Shown: positions 1 through 7,726 of the stretch, in pieces
How positions within the stretch are numbered: the first letter of the stretch is position 1
How the letters are laid out: each line of letters starts with the position of its first letter
From: Sphingobium sp. MI1205
GTDB taxonomy: Bacteria > Pseudomonadota > Alphaproteobacteria > Sphingomonadales > Sphingomonadaceae
Direction: 5' to 3'
DNA: 64,000 nucleotides
Assembly (NCBI RefSeq): GCF_001563285.1
Contig: NZ_CP005188.1
Coordinates: 2,981,501-3,045,500, forward strand
Notes under the pieces: generated by a model
What the model saw: the letters and a program-made list of their open reading frames with translations, nothing else
Told to the model about the DNA's origin: nothing
Database searches by the model: none
Translations under genes and position numbers: made by a program

Positions 1-29
1 AGGGGACATGATGCGCTTTGCCACGGTGG

Positions 30-500
30 ATGAGACGCGCCCTGGCCCTGATGCTGCTGATCGCCACGCCTGCAGCGGCACGGGATTCCCTTGGCATGTT
101 CGAGGCTTGGGGCGCCTTTCGCGATCCGGCCACGCCGCGCTGCTACGCCATTTCAAAACCGGTAGGCCGCCGAGGGACAGGCTTTGCATCAGTAGGAAGC
201 TGGCCTCGCCAGCGCATACGCGGGCAGGTGCATTTCCGTCTGAGCCGCGTCCGCGCCGAGGATGCGCCAGTGATCCTGAACGTGGGAGAGCGCCGCTTCA
301 CCCTCGTTGCCGGTCAGACTGACGCCTGGGCAGCTGATCCCCGGGCGGATGCCGCCATCATCGCCGCCATACGGTCTGCCAGCAGCATGAGCGTGCAAGC
401 AACGGGCGCAAATAGACGCGCCTTCGCGGATACCTATATATTGCGGGGCGCGGCGACGGCGATCGATGCGGCGGCGCTGGGATGCGCGCGCCTGCGTTGA
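30..500 (+). CDS. Small secreted hypothetical protein
   Basis: The product is about 156 residues. The first 18 or so form a signal peptide: two arginines, a hydrophobic run, then the cleavage-like motif PAAA-RD, so the mature protein is probably periplasmic. The rest is a compact globular domain with two cysteines and no catalytic motif I recognise; it is loosely reminiscent of the IalB family, but I would not assign it. I chose the ATG at 30 because it puts the arginines at the start of the signal peptide; a TTG at 18 is also open. It lies 72 bases upstream of rlmN on the same strand and may be co-transcribed. Confidence 0.7.
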   Translation: MRRALALMLLIATPAAARDSLGMFEAWGAFRDPATPRCYAISKPVGRRGTGFASVGSWPRQRIRGQVHFRLSRVRAEDAPVILNVGERRFTLVAGQTDAWAADPRADAAIIAAIRSASSMSVQATGANRRAFADTYILRGAATAIDAAALGCARLR

Positions 501-572
501 CGCGCCAAAGCAGCCGCGAAGGCGGCAACGGCATCACTTTATAAACCACGCGAAATCAGCTATGGGCCGCGC

Positions 573-1832
573 ATGCAATCATCCGCCAACCCGCTTATGC
601 CGATTCCCGGCGCTATCGATCCTGTGCCAGTCCCGCGCGCCGTGACGCCTCGTGAGGATGGGCGCGTGGACCTGATGGGCCTTTCGCGCCCTCAGATAAA
701 GAGCGCGCTGGAGGAAGCGGGGCTTGATCAGAAGCAGGCGAAGTTGCGCTCCAAGCAACTGTTCCATTGGCTCTATCATCGCGGCGAAACAGATTTCGAC
801 GCGATGACCGACCTTGCCAAGCCGATGCGCGCATGGATGGCGGAACGCTTCGTCGTTGGCCGCCCGGAAGTGGTGGAGGCGCAGGTGTCGATTGACGGTA
901 CGCGCAAATGGCTGCTGCGATCCGACGACGGGCAGGATTATGAAATGGTGTTCATTCCCGATGCCGATCGGGGGACCCTGTGCGTGTCGAGCCAGGTGGG
1001 TTGCACCCTGAACTGCCGTTTCTGCCATACCGGCACAATGCGGCTCGTGCGCAACCTGACGCCCGGCGAGATCGTCGGGCAGGTGATGCTGGCACGTGAT
1101 GCTCTGGGCGAGTGGCCCAAGGGCAGCATGGCGTCCGCCAATGACGACGAAACGGACGACACGCCTCAATATACGGCCGACGGGCGGATGCTGACCAACA
1201 TCGTCATGATGGGCATGGGCGAGCCGCTCTATAATTTCGACCATGTGCGGGACGCGCTCAAGGTCGTCATGGATGGCGACGGACTGGCGTTGTCCAAGCG
1301 GCGCATCACCCTTTCAACCTCCGGCGTTGTGCCGATGATGGCGCGCGCGGGCGCGGAGATCGGCGTAAATCTCGCGGTATCGTTGCACGCCGTGACCAAG
1401 GATGTGCGTGACGAGCTGGTGCCGTTGAACAAGAAATACGGGATAGAGCAGCTTTTGCAGGCCTGCGCCGACTATCCCAACGCGAACAATGCGCGGCGCA
1501 TCACGTTCGAATATGTGATGATCAAGGACAAGAATGACAGCGACGAGGATGCGCGCGAGCTGGTGCGGCTTCTTCGCCACTACAGATTGCCCGCGAAGGT
1601 AAATCTGATCCCATTCAACCCCTGGCCGGGCACTGACTATCAATGTTCGACGCCCGAACGGATCAAGCGCTTTTCCGAGATTGTGTTCGAAGGTGGAATT
1701 TCCGCGCCGGTACGCACCCCGCGGGGCCGCGACATCATGGCTGCGTGCGGACAACTCAAGTCTGCTTCCGAGAAAAAGAGCCGCGCGGAACTGGACCGGC
1801 TGGCGGCGGAAAAGCAGGCAGCGCTGGGATAA
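573..1832 (+). CDS. rlmN: 23S rRNA (adenine(2503)-C(2))-methyltransferase RlmN
   Basis: This 419-residue radical-SAM enzyme methylates C2 of A2503 in 23S rRNA and also A37 of some tRNAs. The radical-SAM cluster motif C-x3-C-x2-C is visible at Cys144, Cys148 and Cys151 within GCTLNCRFC. The family motif GEPLYNFD follows, and the second catalytic cysteine sits near the C-terminus in DIMAACGQL. An acidic linker around residues 188-197 (NDDETDDT) is an insertion often seen in alphaproteobacterial members. The length fits the family. It converges with the MgtC-like gene 15 bases downstream. Confidence 0.96.
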   Translation: MQSSANPLMPIPGAIDPVPVPRAVTPREDGRVDLMGLSRPQIKSALEEAGLDQKQAKLRSKQLFHWLYHRGETDFDAMTDLAKPMRAWMAERFVVGRPEVVEAQVSIDGTRKWLLRSDDGQDYEMVFIPDADRGTLCVSSQVGCTLNCRFCHTGTMRLVRNLTPGEIVGQVMLARDALGEWPKGSMASANDDETDDTPQYTADGRMLTNIVMMGMGEPLYNFDHVRDALKVVMDGDGLALSKRRITLSTSGVVPMMARAGAEIGVNLAVSLHAVTKDVRDELVPLNKKYGIEQLLQACADYPNANNARRITFEYVMIKDKNDSDEDARELVRLLRHYRLPAKVNLIPFNPWPGTDYQCSTPERIKRFSEIVFEGGISAPVRTPRGRDIMAACGQLKSASEKKSRAELDRLAAEKQAALG

Positions 1833-1847
1833 AGGGCGGGGGAGATT

Positions 1848-2312
1848 TCAGCGGGGCGAACCCGGCTTACTGATCTCCTCTTCGCCACGTTCATTTTCCC
1901 GTGGCTTAAGTGGCGCCATGATCCAGAAGGTCAGAAGCGTAAAGCCGGTCAGAACGACCGCGACGTCATATTTGTTCAGCCCGGCTGCCAAACCGATTGC
2001 GCCGGTAATCCAGAGGCTGGCGGCGGTGGCCGTGCCCTTGACCGAATGCCGTTGCTGCAGGATCGCGCCGCCACCCAGGAAACCGATGCCAGCGATGACG
2101 CCCTCCAGCACGCGGGCAAGCGCCGACGCATCCTGCGCCATCGTTGACTCCACGGCCTGCACGAAGCCGCAGCTCGCCACGGCGACCAGCGGAAAGGTCC
2201 GCAAGCCTGCACTGCGCTCCGCCTGCTCCCTGTTCCAGCCGATCGGTAGCGCCAGACAATAGGCGATAGCTATCGGAACAAGGTGCGGCAGCACGGAAAA
2301 TGTCTCGATCAT
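1848..2312 (-). CDS. MgtC/SapB family inner-membrane protein
   Basis: This protein of about 154 residues has an N-terminal half of hydrophobic helices with the family signature: LPIGWNREQ, then AGLRTFPLVAVAS, then a GIGFLGGGAIL motif and a final membrane helix. MgtC-like proteins sit in the inner membrane and have been tied to magnesium limitation and control of the F-type ATPase in pathogens; the role here is unknown. The soluble C-terminal domain of longer MgtC proteins is missing, so this is the short SapB-like form. I preferred the ATG at 2312 over a TTG nine bases upstream. It is transcribed convergently with rlmN. Confidence 0.85.
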   Translation of the reverse strand: MIETFSVLPHLVPIAIAYCLALPIGWNREQAERSAGLRTFPLVAVASCGFVQAVESTMAQDASALARVLEGVIAGIGFLGGGAILQQRHSVKGTATAASLWITGAIGLAAGLNKYDVAVVLTGFTLLTFWIMAPLKPRENERGEEEISKPGSPR

Positions 2313-2407
2313 GAGCGTCAAACGCGCGACGGTGAATTCGGATGCGGAACGAATGCGCTAGAGCATGATCCGAGCCAGCAGGTGATGCCACCTGCGTCGA
2401 AAATGCT

Positions 2408-3298
2408 TTAGTCGCGATCAGGCTCCTCCAAAAAGCGAGGGATGAGCGGCAACAGTTCACGGGCCAGGAAGCCGATAGAGCCGACCGTCTGCGCGAGCAT
2501 CCGTCCCGCCCTTCCGTGGACCCAGCTTCCCCATGCAGCGGCACGCATTGGGTCCGAGCCGCGCGCCGCGAGTCCGCCCACGATTCCCGCGAGCACGTCC
2601 CCCGAACCCCCAGTCGCCAAACCGACGCAGCCGCCCTCGTGCAGCAGGCAAGTGCCATCCGGGCCTGCGATGACGCTGCGGTCGCCCTTCAGGATCACGC
2701 TGGCTCGAAAGTCACTCGCCACGCGCAGCGCGATGGCGGCCGGATCGTGGGCAATCGCCTCGGCACTCAGGCCTGTAAGAATGGCCATCTCACCATGATG
2801 CGGCGTCAGGATGACATCCCCGTCATGATCGGCGATCAGGGATCCCAGTTCCCGTCCCGATGTCAGCGCGGCCGCGTCCAGGACGATACTTACCTCCGGT
2901 CCCGTGGTAGCCAGGATCGCTGCCACAAATTCGTCAGTCTGTGCGCTTATATTCATGCCCGGACCAAGGACCAGCGCATCGCACCGCGCGAGTTGGGACG
3001 TCAGCAGGCCGGCCGCTCCTGCGGCAATTTCGCCATCATCCTGCGCGGGGAGCGCGATCATCGCAGCTTCCGGCACCAGCACGCCAAGCGACATGGCCGC
3101 CGATCGCACCGTGGCCATCTGAAGCTTACCAGCGCCTGCCCGCAGCGCGGCTTCCCCCGTCAGGCGCAAGGCGCCCGGTACGAATTCCGCCCCGCCGACG
3201 ACGAGCACCCGGCCACGGCTGTTCTTGTCCGAATCGCTGTCGATTGCGGGCAGGGGATGAGCGCGCAGCCATGCCGCATCGAGCACAGTGGGCATCAT
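2408..3298 (-). CDS. nnrD: ADP-dependent NAD(P)H-hydrate dehydratase
   Basis: This 296-residue ribokinase-like enzyme repairs damaged NAD(P)HX back to NAD(P)H at the expense of ADP. The glycine-rich start GRVLVVGG, the LTPHHGEMA segment and the nucleotide/catalytic motif GGSGDVLAGIVGG are all present. Only the dehydratase half is encoded here, without the epimerase domain with which it is fused in many bacteria. Its ATG overlaps the stop of the upstream phosphatase gene in an ATGA, so the two are translationally coupled. Confidence 0.92.
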   Translation of the reverse strand: MMPTVLDAAWLRAHPLPAIDSDSDKNSRGRVLVVGGAEFVPGALRLTGEAALRAGAGKLQMATVRSAAMSLGVLVPEAAMIALPAQDDGEIAAGAAGLLTSQLARCDALVLGPGMNISAQTDEFVAAILATTGPEVSIVLDAAALTSGRELGSLIADHDGDVILTPHHGEMAILTGLSAEAIAHDPAAIALRVASDFRASVILKGDRSVIAGPDGTCLLHEGGCVGLATGGSGDVLAGIVGGLAARGSDPMRAAAWGSWVHGRAGRMLAQTVGSIGFLARELLPLIPRFLEEPDRD

Positions 3299-4062
3299 CC
3301 CCGCGCGCCCGCAATGGCGTCGGGTTCACGAGTAACCTCGGTCGCCTCTTCTTCCATCGGCGCGGTCACATTGTAACGCCGCAGCACCAGACCCCCGCGG
3401 TGACCGAGTGAAGGATCATAGACATAGTCGGTGATCGCGCAATTTGCGACGTCTCCTGCCCGGTCTATCGCCAATATCTCCGTCTCGTTCAGCGATTCTA
3501 TGATGTAGCGCAGACACAGCACGACAACCTGATGCGTGAAGATCATCACTCGCCGCCCGGCATAGTGCAGCGATATAGTGTCCATGACGGAACGGAGCCG
3601 CAGGATGACGTCACACCAACTCTCTCCGCCAGGCGATCGGTGATAGAATTTACCCAGCATCCGCCGGAACTCATATTGTTCAGGTTCAAGATTGCGGATG
3701 CCCGACGTAGTCAGGCCGTCCAAAATTCCAAATTCCTTTTCGCGCAGCCGCTCATCGAAGCAAATCGGTTCATCGACGATCGCGCCGCCGGCATTGCGAA
3801 AAATCTGCGCTGTCTGGAAAGCGCGAAGATAGGGGGAGGACAGCAGGATTTCAGGGCGGTTGTCCTCTGTCTCATCGGCAAACCAATGGCCCAGCGCCCG
3901 CGCCTGATCGCGACCGAGCTCGCTTAGCGGTACATCGGCATCGCGCACGGACAGCGCAATCCTGTCCGCCTGAGTCTCAGTAGCGATATCGCGCGCGACA
4001 TTGCCAGCACTCTGACCATGGCGGACTATAATGAGCTGGCTTGGCCAATGAAGGGACGCCAC
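3295..4062 (-). CDS. Histidine phosphatase superfamily protein
   Basis: This 255-residue protein has the branch-1 phosphoglycerate-mutase-like fold. The RHG motif with the phosphorylated histidine is at the N-terminus (IVRHGQSAGN), and the second catalytic histidine lies in IFTHQVVV. Substrate unknown; similar stand-alone members act on small phosphoesters. The start is a GTG with a good ribosome binding site (AGGAGATC) just upstream. It is the first gene of a two-gene unit with nnrD, with stop and start overlapping. It is the last intact host gene before the prophage. Confidence 0.88.
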   Translation of the reverse strand: MASLHWPSQLIIVRHGQSAGNVARDIATETQADRIALSVRDADVPLSELGRDQARALGHWFADETEDNRPEILLSSPYLRAFQTAQIFRNAGGAIVDEPICFDERLREKEFGILDGLTTSGIRNLEPEQYEFRRMLGKFYHRSPGGESWCDVILRLRSVMDTISLHYAGRRVMIFTHQVVVLCLRYIIESLNETEILAIDRAGDVANCAITDYVYDPSLGHRGGLVLRRYNVTAPMEEEATEVTREPDAIAGARG

Positions 4063-4168
4063 GCGATCTCCTGCCTTTCATGCTGAAAATACCGAAGCAT
4101 GAAGAACGGTCGCGTTGCTGCTTTGATCCCGACGACAAGCCCCTCATCATGAGGATGTGCCTTGGAAA

Positions 4169-4208
4169 TGGTGACCCCTACGGGAATCGAACCCGTGTTT
4201 CAGCCGTG
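4169..4208. repeat. attL core: 3' remnant of tRNA-Glu
   Basis: These 40 bases are identical to 43426-43465. They correspond to the CCA end, 3' acceptor strand, T arm and part of the variable/anticodon-stem region of tRNA-Glu on the minus strand. Beyond 4208 the match to the tRNA stops at once (GAAGCC here, AAAGGG at the right copy), so no functional tRNA can be made here. The core starts exactly at the encoded CCA. This is the left junction of the integrated element. Confidence 0.95.
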
Positions 4209-4239
4209 GAAGCCTTTTCCTGTTTGTTTTCAATGCCGC

Positions 4240-4303
4240 TTCCCCCAAATCGCGACCATATAGGCCCACGGTTTTCCGCGACTTTCGGAGGGGTGGGGGA
4301 ACT
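4240..4303. promoter_or_regulatory. Left-end candidate integrase arm sites
   Basis: The 10-mer TGGGGGAACT lies at 4294-4303 and its 8-base core TGGGGGAA lies inverted at 4240-4247. The same 10-mer recurs twice next to the right attachment site. Tyrosine integrases of the lambda type bind short repeated arm sites on both sides of the core, so these are candidate arm-type sites. This is inferred from repetition and position only. Confidence 0.45.
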
Positions 4304-4306
4304 GCC

Positions 4307-4336
4307 GACCATATTCCCGGCGCCGGGAATATGGTC
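4307..4336. terminator. Perfect 30 bp palindrome at the end of the late operon
   Basis: Bases 4307-4321 are exactly the reverse complement of 4322-4336 (arms GACCATATTCCCGGC and its complement) with no loop. It overlaps the stop codon of the last small lysis-operon gene on the minus strand. It could form a strong hairpin that ends late transcription, although no run of U follows, or it could be a protein-binding site near attL. Confidence 0.5.
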
Positions 4337-4457
4337 AGGAATTGAGCGTTCGCACGATGACGCCATAGCGTTCGCTGGTGAGCGCCGCACCCAAGAGCGC
4401 CAGTCCGCCCCACACGGCAAGGACCAGCATACCGGCAAAAATAAGGTTCGCTTTCAT
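4335..4457 (-). CDS. 40-residue single-pass membrane protein
   Basis: A short ORF encodes 40 residues: a lysine near the start, a hydrophobic stretch (LIFAGMLVLAVWGGLALLGA), then a short polar tail ending RTLNS. It therefore looks like a one-helix membrane peptide. A possible ribosome binding site (AGGAG) lies about 12 bases upstream of the ATG. It is the last gene of the phage late operon, and its stop codon lies in the 30 bp palindrome. A role in lysis (antiholin or spanin-like) is conceivable from position only. Confidence 0.5.
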   Translation of the reverse strand: MKANLIFAGMLVLAVWGGLALLGAALTSERYGVIVRTLNS

Positions 4458-4545
4458 GCCCTTGATTATCTCCTGATGCCCGACGCCGGGAGAAATGAAC
4501 ATTTTGACTCAATCGCTTCAGATTGATTCAGCCGTTCGATGACCG

Positions 4546-4929
4546 TCAGATCAGCTTGAACAGTTGGAGAATGAGCCCAGCGATCTTGCCCGCTGTGGTC
4601 GACTTGAAATCATTGAACACGGACTGGACCAGCGCGCGGCCGATATCCTCGATCTCGGCGATCGCGACCTCCAATCCCTTGCCGGTGAGGAAGTCCGCCA
4701 CCAGCGGCAGCGTGTTCGCCAGCACCGCCTCGAACTTGTCAGCGCCGGTCAGGCTCTTCGACGAAATCGCCTCGATATTATTGGCGACGGCCGCGCCGAT
4801 CTCCGTCTGCTTCAGCGCCAGCACCGCCTTCGCGGTTTCGCTGGGCACGATGTTGAGCGCGATTTCGGCGGCGGCTTTCAGATCCTTGAACTGACTGTTC
4901 GGAATGATACGAAGCCCAAATATCTTCAT
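4546..4929 (-). CDS. Phage hypothetical protein, 127 residues
   Basis: I recognise no family. From the ATG at 4929, which has a good ribosome binding site (CAGGAGATAG), the protein reads MKIFGLRIIPNSQF and is then largely alanine-rich amphipathic helix: an ETAKAVLALKQTEIGAAVANNIEAIS-type stretch followed by LTGKGLEVAIAEIED. It has no signal peptide, no cysteine and no clear membrane segment. It sits between the tiny membrane ORFs of the lysis cassette, so it may act late in infection. Longer upstream starts are open but lack a good ribosome binding site. Confidence 0.65.
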   Translation of the reverse strand: MKIFGLRIIPNSQFKDLKAAAEIALNIVPSETAKAVLALKQTEIGAAVANNIEAISSKSLTGADKFEAVLANTLPLVADFLTGKGLEVAIAEIEDIGRALVQSVFNDFKSTTAGKIAGLILQLFKLI

Positions 4930-4957
4930 GGGACTATCTCCTGTTGCACCACGGGTG

Positions 4958-5068
4958 TCAGCCGCGGATGTCCTTCCAGACGGCGGCTGCGATGAGCACC
5001 AAGACCCCGACCGCAGTCGCAAGGCCGAGGAAGAAGCCGCCGGCAGCGGCGCCGAGGACGCCGCTCAC
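4958..5068 (-). CDS. 36-residue membrane peptide of the lysis cassette
   Basis: A GTG start overlaps the stop of the upstream gene in a GTGA, the same coupling used by its neighbours. The peptide is 36 residues with a single glycine/alanine-rich hydrophobic helix (FFLGLATAVGVLVLIAAAVW) and a short charged tail KDIRG. It is too short for family assignment. Coupling and position support it as a real gene. Confidence 0.55.
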   Translation of the reverse strand: MSGVLGAAAGGFFLGLATAVGVLVLIAAAVWKDIRG

Positions 5069-5298
5069 GGCATCCCCTCGATCATGTGGCGAACCATGGT
5101 CTCCGCCTGAGTGTAGTCGAACAGGTTGGTGCCAATAGGCTCGTGGCGGCACGGTTCACTGAGACCTAACATTGCCATCACATTGGGGCTGTCATTGTAT
5201 TCGGCTTTGAAGCTGATCCCCGCGTCGGGGTTGAAATTTTCAGGCAACCGCCACGCGAGGAAGCGATTTACCATGTGCTTGATTTGATCGTCGGTCAT
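5065..5298 (-). CDS. Phage hypothetical protein, 77 residues
   Basis: This small soluble protein starts MTDDQIKHMVNRFLAWRLP and contains the segment GISFKAEYNDSP. Small proteins of this kind are common in phages of alphaproteobacteria and I know of no function for them. It is coupled at both ends by 4 bp overlaps, with a 23-residue ORF upstream (ATGA) and a 36-residue ORF downstream (GTGA). Composition and codon use match neighbouring phage genes. Confidence 0.75.
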   Translation of the reverse strand: MTDDQIKHMVNRFLAWRLPENFNPDAGISFKAEYNDSPNVMAMLGLSEPCRHEPIGTNLFDYTQAETMVRHMIEGMP

Positions 5299-5366
5299 TC
5301 GTCATTCTCCCAGGTGCAGCCGTGGAAGATCAGCAGCGTCGCCAGCATGATCTGCAGCGGGTTCAT
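5295..5366 (-). CDS. 23-residue ORF with lipobox-like cysteine
   Basis: A tiny reading frame between two overlapping neighbours shares ATGA with both. The peptide is a short hydrophobic stretch (LQIMLATLLIFHGC) followed by an acidic end TWENDE. The cysteine after a hydrophobic core resembles a lipoprotein cleavage site, as in Rz1-type spanins, but at 23 residues it is much shorter than known spanins. Exact coupling on both sides is the main evidence that it is translated. Confidence 0.4.
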   Translation of the reverse strand: MNPLQIMLATLLIFHGCTWENDE

Positions 5367-5566
5367 TGCGCGCCATCCTGCGGGTAGCGAGGGCGGAAGG
5401 ACGCGGCGAGCGTGATAAGACCGCCCGTAACGGTGCCCAGCCCGAACGCCTCAATCTTGCCGACGAGCTGCGGCACGAAATAGGTTGCAGTGAAGGACGC
5501 CGCCAGCACGACGACCAGCGTGATGAGCGTGGCGATGAAGCCGATAATGGCGTGGCGCTGGTTCAT
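5363..5566 (-). CDS. Two-helix membrane protein (holin-like)
   Basis: This 67-residue protein has two hydrophobic helices, IIGFIATLITLVVVLAASFT and a second around VGKIEAFGLGTVTGGLITLA, and a basic C-terminus. Its ATG overlaps the stop of the endolysin gene (ATGA), the usual partner of a holin or antiholin. A GTG two codons upstream is also possible. A larger holin-like protein lies on the other side of the endolysin, so this may be the antiholin or second holin. Confidence 0.65.
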   Translation of the reverse strand: MNQRHAIIGFIATLITLVVVLAASFTATYFVPQLVGKIEAFGLGTVTGGLITLAASFRPRYPQDGAQ

Positions 5567-6123
5567 TTCCACCCTCCCGCGACAAGCGCATTCTGAAATT
5601 TCAAGGCATATCCGGCCACTAGCTCGGCTCGGTCCGACCCGTTGATGATGCGCCGGCAGTCGCGGAACTCCTCGTCGGTGCCGAGGCCGGCGCCGAGATA
5701 GGTTGCCAGCGACTTGCCGGTGAACCAGCCCTTCGCCATGCCGCGCACAAGGATCTTCACCGCAATGTCGGGATCGAGCGCCAGGGCGTAATCCTTCGCC
5801 AGCTTGCCTTTCAACTTCAGCTCGTCGTCGGCGCGCTGATAGTTCGCCGCCCAGGTCAGCTGCACCAGGCCGCGGCCATAGGGTGCCTTGCCCGTCTCAT
5901 CGACCTTGCCATAGGGACGGCCCTTGCCCTTGCCCCATTCCTCGATCGGCTTCAGCCGCGCCTCGTGCCACGCCGTCGCCAGACCATAGGCCAGCCAGGC
6001 AACGCCCCAACCCTCCGCGGCGGCCAGCAGGCGGTTGACGATGTCGACCTGCTGGCTGTCGAGCGGACCCGTGATTTTGCGAACGCCCACGAAAAAGGCC
6101 CCCGCGTTGCTCAACGCTACCAT
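5563..6123 (-). CDS. Endolysin, GH19 chitinase-like lysozyme
   Basis: This protein of about 186 residues has the glycoside hydrolase family 19 fold used by many phage endolysins to cut peptidoglycan. It carries the family pattern TAWHEARLKPIEEWGKG (with the catalytic glutamate region) and GRGLVQLTWAANYQ in the substrate groove. No signal peptide is seen, so it should need a holin to reach the wall. It follows the holin-like gene with a start-stop overlap (GTG at 6126 or ATG at 6123). Confidence 0.9.
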   Translation of the reverse strand: MVALSNAGAFFVGVRKITGPLDSQQVDIVNRLLAAAEGWGVAWLAYGLATAWHEARLKPIEEWGKGKGRPYGKVDETGKAPYGRGLVQLTWAANYQRADDELKLKGKLAKDYALALDPDIAVKILVRGMAKGWFTGKSLATYLGAGLGTDEEFRDCRRIINGSDRAELVAGYALKFQNALVAGGWK

Positions 6124-6461
6124 CACGCACCCCCTTTCTTAGACGCGACCCATTCCAGTGCCCGCGCCCCTGCCGTGTCGATGAAGCGCGGCCCCAGATA
6201 GGCGATGGTGCTGATGATCCCGGCCGTCACCGGCCCGGAAAACTGCCAATAGGCGCCGATACCATAGCCGATCATTCCCATGCCGATGGCGATCAGCACC
6301 TCGAAGGGCAGCTCGCGCCCGAAAAAGCGCCGGCGGCCCTCCTGCACTTCCTTGCTGTGAAACATCAGGCGGCCCAAAATGCCAGGAATGATCCACCAGC
6401 CGTTATTGGCTGCGGATTCCACCACTTCCTTCATGTCCAAATCTTTGCCCCCCGGCTTCAT
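6123..6461 (-). CDS. Phage holin (LydA-like superfamily)
   Basis: This 112-residue protein begins with a charged segment and a short hydrophobic helix (GWWIIPGILGRLMF), then LPFEVLIAIGMGMIGYGIGA and a helix around VTAGIISTIAYLG. The pattern resembles the phage holin family that contains LydA. It would form the membrane hole that releases the endolysin. It ends by overlapping the endolysin start. An internal ATG at 6434 is an alternative start. Confidence 0.75.
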   Translation of the reverse strand: MKPGGKDLDMKEVVESAANNGWWIIPGILGRLMFHSKEVQEGRRRFFGRELPFEVLIAIGMGMIGYGIGAYWQFSGPVTAGIISTIAYLGPRFIDTAGARALEWVASKKGGA

Positions 6462-6503
6462 GTGACGTGACGATCATCGAGGCGGTCGCCCGCTTCCGAA
6501 TGG

Positions 6504-6758
6504 CTAGAATGAGCCGTGCTGCAGCACCCGGCGGCGCGCCGGCTTAACCGGCGAGCTTATGACCTGGAGGGTGGCCTTGGACACCTTTACCAAGTCCAGA
6601 TACGGGCCGCTCACCACCTGCAGGGTAGCCTTTGAAATGGTGACAAATCCGAGAGAAGGACCGGACACCACCTGAAGCGTGGCTTTCGATATGATGACTT
6701 TCTCGGAGGGCGGACTGGAGGCCACTTGCAAGGTGGCCTTGGAAATCGAGATCGTCAT
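6504..6758 (-). CDS. Small protein of four 18-residue tandem repeats
   Basis: Almost the whole 84-residue product is four copies of an 18-residue unit with the consensus ISKATLQVVSGPSLxxV. Copies start at about residues 5, 23, 41 and 59, and a basic tail follows. Each unit looks like a beta strand (KATLQVVS) plus a turn (GPSL), which would suit a small beta-solenoid or a fibre piece. I recognise no family. Its ATG overlaps the stop of the upstream tail-fibre-like gene, and it lies just before the lysis genes, so it is probably a virion or tail-tip accessory protein. Confidence 0.7.
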   Translation of the reverse strand: MTISISKATLQVASSPPSEKVIISKATLQVVSGPSLGFVTISKATLQVVSGPYLDLVKVSKATLQVISSPVKPARRRVLQHGSF

Positions 6759-7726
6759 GCGACGGCCTCAATCCCCCACTCCAGCCCGGCCGCGTTGGCG
6801 TCCGTTGAGGTCCATGCGGCCGAGGTGGACGGATTGGTGGCCCACACATATTGATAGGCGGCAAAGCCGGTGGTGAGCGTAATGTCCGGGCTATAGTACC
6901 GGGTGCCGCCGATCTTGAGATAGAATTTCATCTTTTGCGGGCCGGAGGCATCGCGCTTGGCCCGCGCCGCCACGCCCACGCCCCGAACCAAGGAGAGGGT
7001 GCTGGTCCGCGCCGGACTGGTGAAGCTGTTGCGATCCCCGGCCGCGCCAAAGGTGATGACGTCCGCGTCATTGATGACCGCCTCATCAACGTCCGTATAA
7101 GCGCCGGTTCCGGTGGCATCCCCGCCCGCGCCGGTGGGCGCTTCCGTCTCCACATAGCAGCCGACCAAGGAGAGGTTGGCATTATCGACCGCGATCTCGC
7201 TGAAATAGCCCGCGAGGTTGTTGTCCGGCGTGCCCCATACCAGCGTCTTGACGTTGACGGTGGCGGTTCCAATGGAACCGGACGCAACGATGGTGCCATT
7301 GGTGAGCACGATGCAGGACGTGCCGCTGGCTCCGGTTTTCAGATAGATGGCATAGGATGTCTGGCCGCTGGTGATGGTCCAAGATGAGCCGACCGTCACC
7401 CACGCGGAGCCGTTCCAATATTGCGCGAAAAAAACGCCGGGACTGTTGGTATAAATCTGAAAGACATTGTTGCCGGAGCTGTCTTTCACCCGGAGCAAAT
7501 AGGCGTTCTGGTCATTATCCCATGCGCCGGAATAGGCGAGGCCATGTATCCAGCACTCCGTCAAGGCCGTGTCGAGCGTGGCGGTGATGAGCGCGGTGCC
7601 GTCCGGGCTACCGATGGAGGCGCGGCTGTTGGACGTGCGGCGGGCCGCCGTGGTGGCGGTGTCCTCCGCCGCCGTCCCGGCAATATCAAGGCCGGACGCC
7701 TCCGAGGCTGCAAAAACAATGCTCAT
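6755..7726 (-). CDS. Putative tail fibre / virion surface protein
   Basis: This 323-residue protein is rich in Ser, Thr, Gly, Ala and aromatics and poor in lysine, typical of beta-rich phage fibre proteins. The N-terminal two thirds read like a jelly-roll, lectin-like domain with a segment GVFFAQYWNGSAWVTVGSS. I cannot name the family. The start MSIVFAAS overlaps the preceding gene by ATGA, and the end overlaps the repeat-protein gene by ATGA. Host receptor recognition is a reasonable guess from position. Confidence 0.7.
   Translation of the reverse strand: MSIVFAASEASGLDIAGTAAEDTATTAARRTSNSRASIGSPDGTALITATLDTALTECWIHGLAYSGAWDNDQNAYLLRVKDSSGNNVFQIYTNSPGVFFAQYWNGSAWVTVGSSWTITSGQTSYAIYLKTGASGTSCIVLTNGTIVASGSIGTATVNVKTLVWGTPDNNLAGYFSEIAVDNANLSLVGCYVETEAPTGAGGDATGTGAYTDVDEAVINDADVITFGAAGDRNSFTSPARTSTLSLVRGVGVAARAKRDASGPQKMKFYLKIGGTRYYSPDITLTTGFAAYQYVWATNPSTSAAWTSTDANAAGLEWGIEAVA

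Noticed and set aside
4169..4208. A second tRNA-Glu gene at the left end
   Set aside because: Only the 3' 40 bases are present; the anticodon and 5' half are missing. It is the attL remnant.
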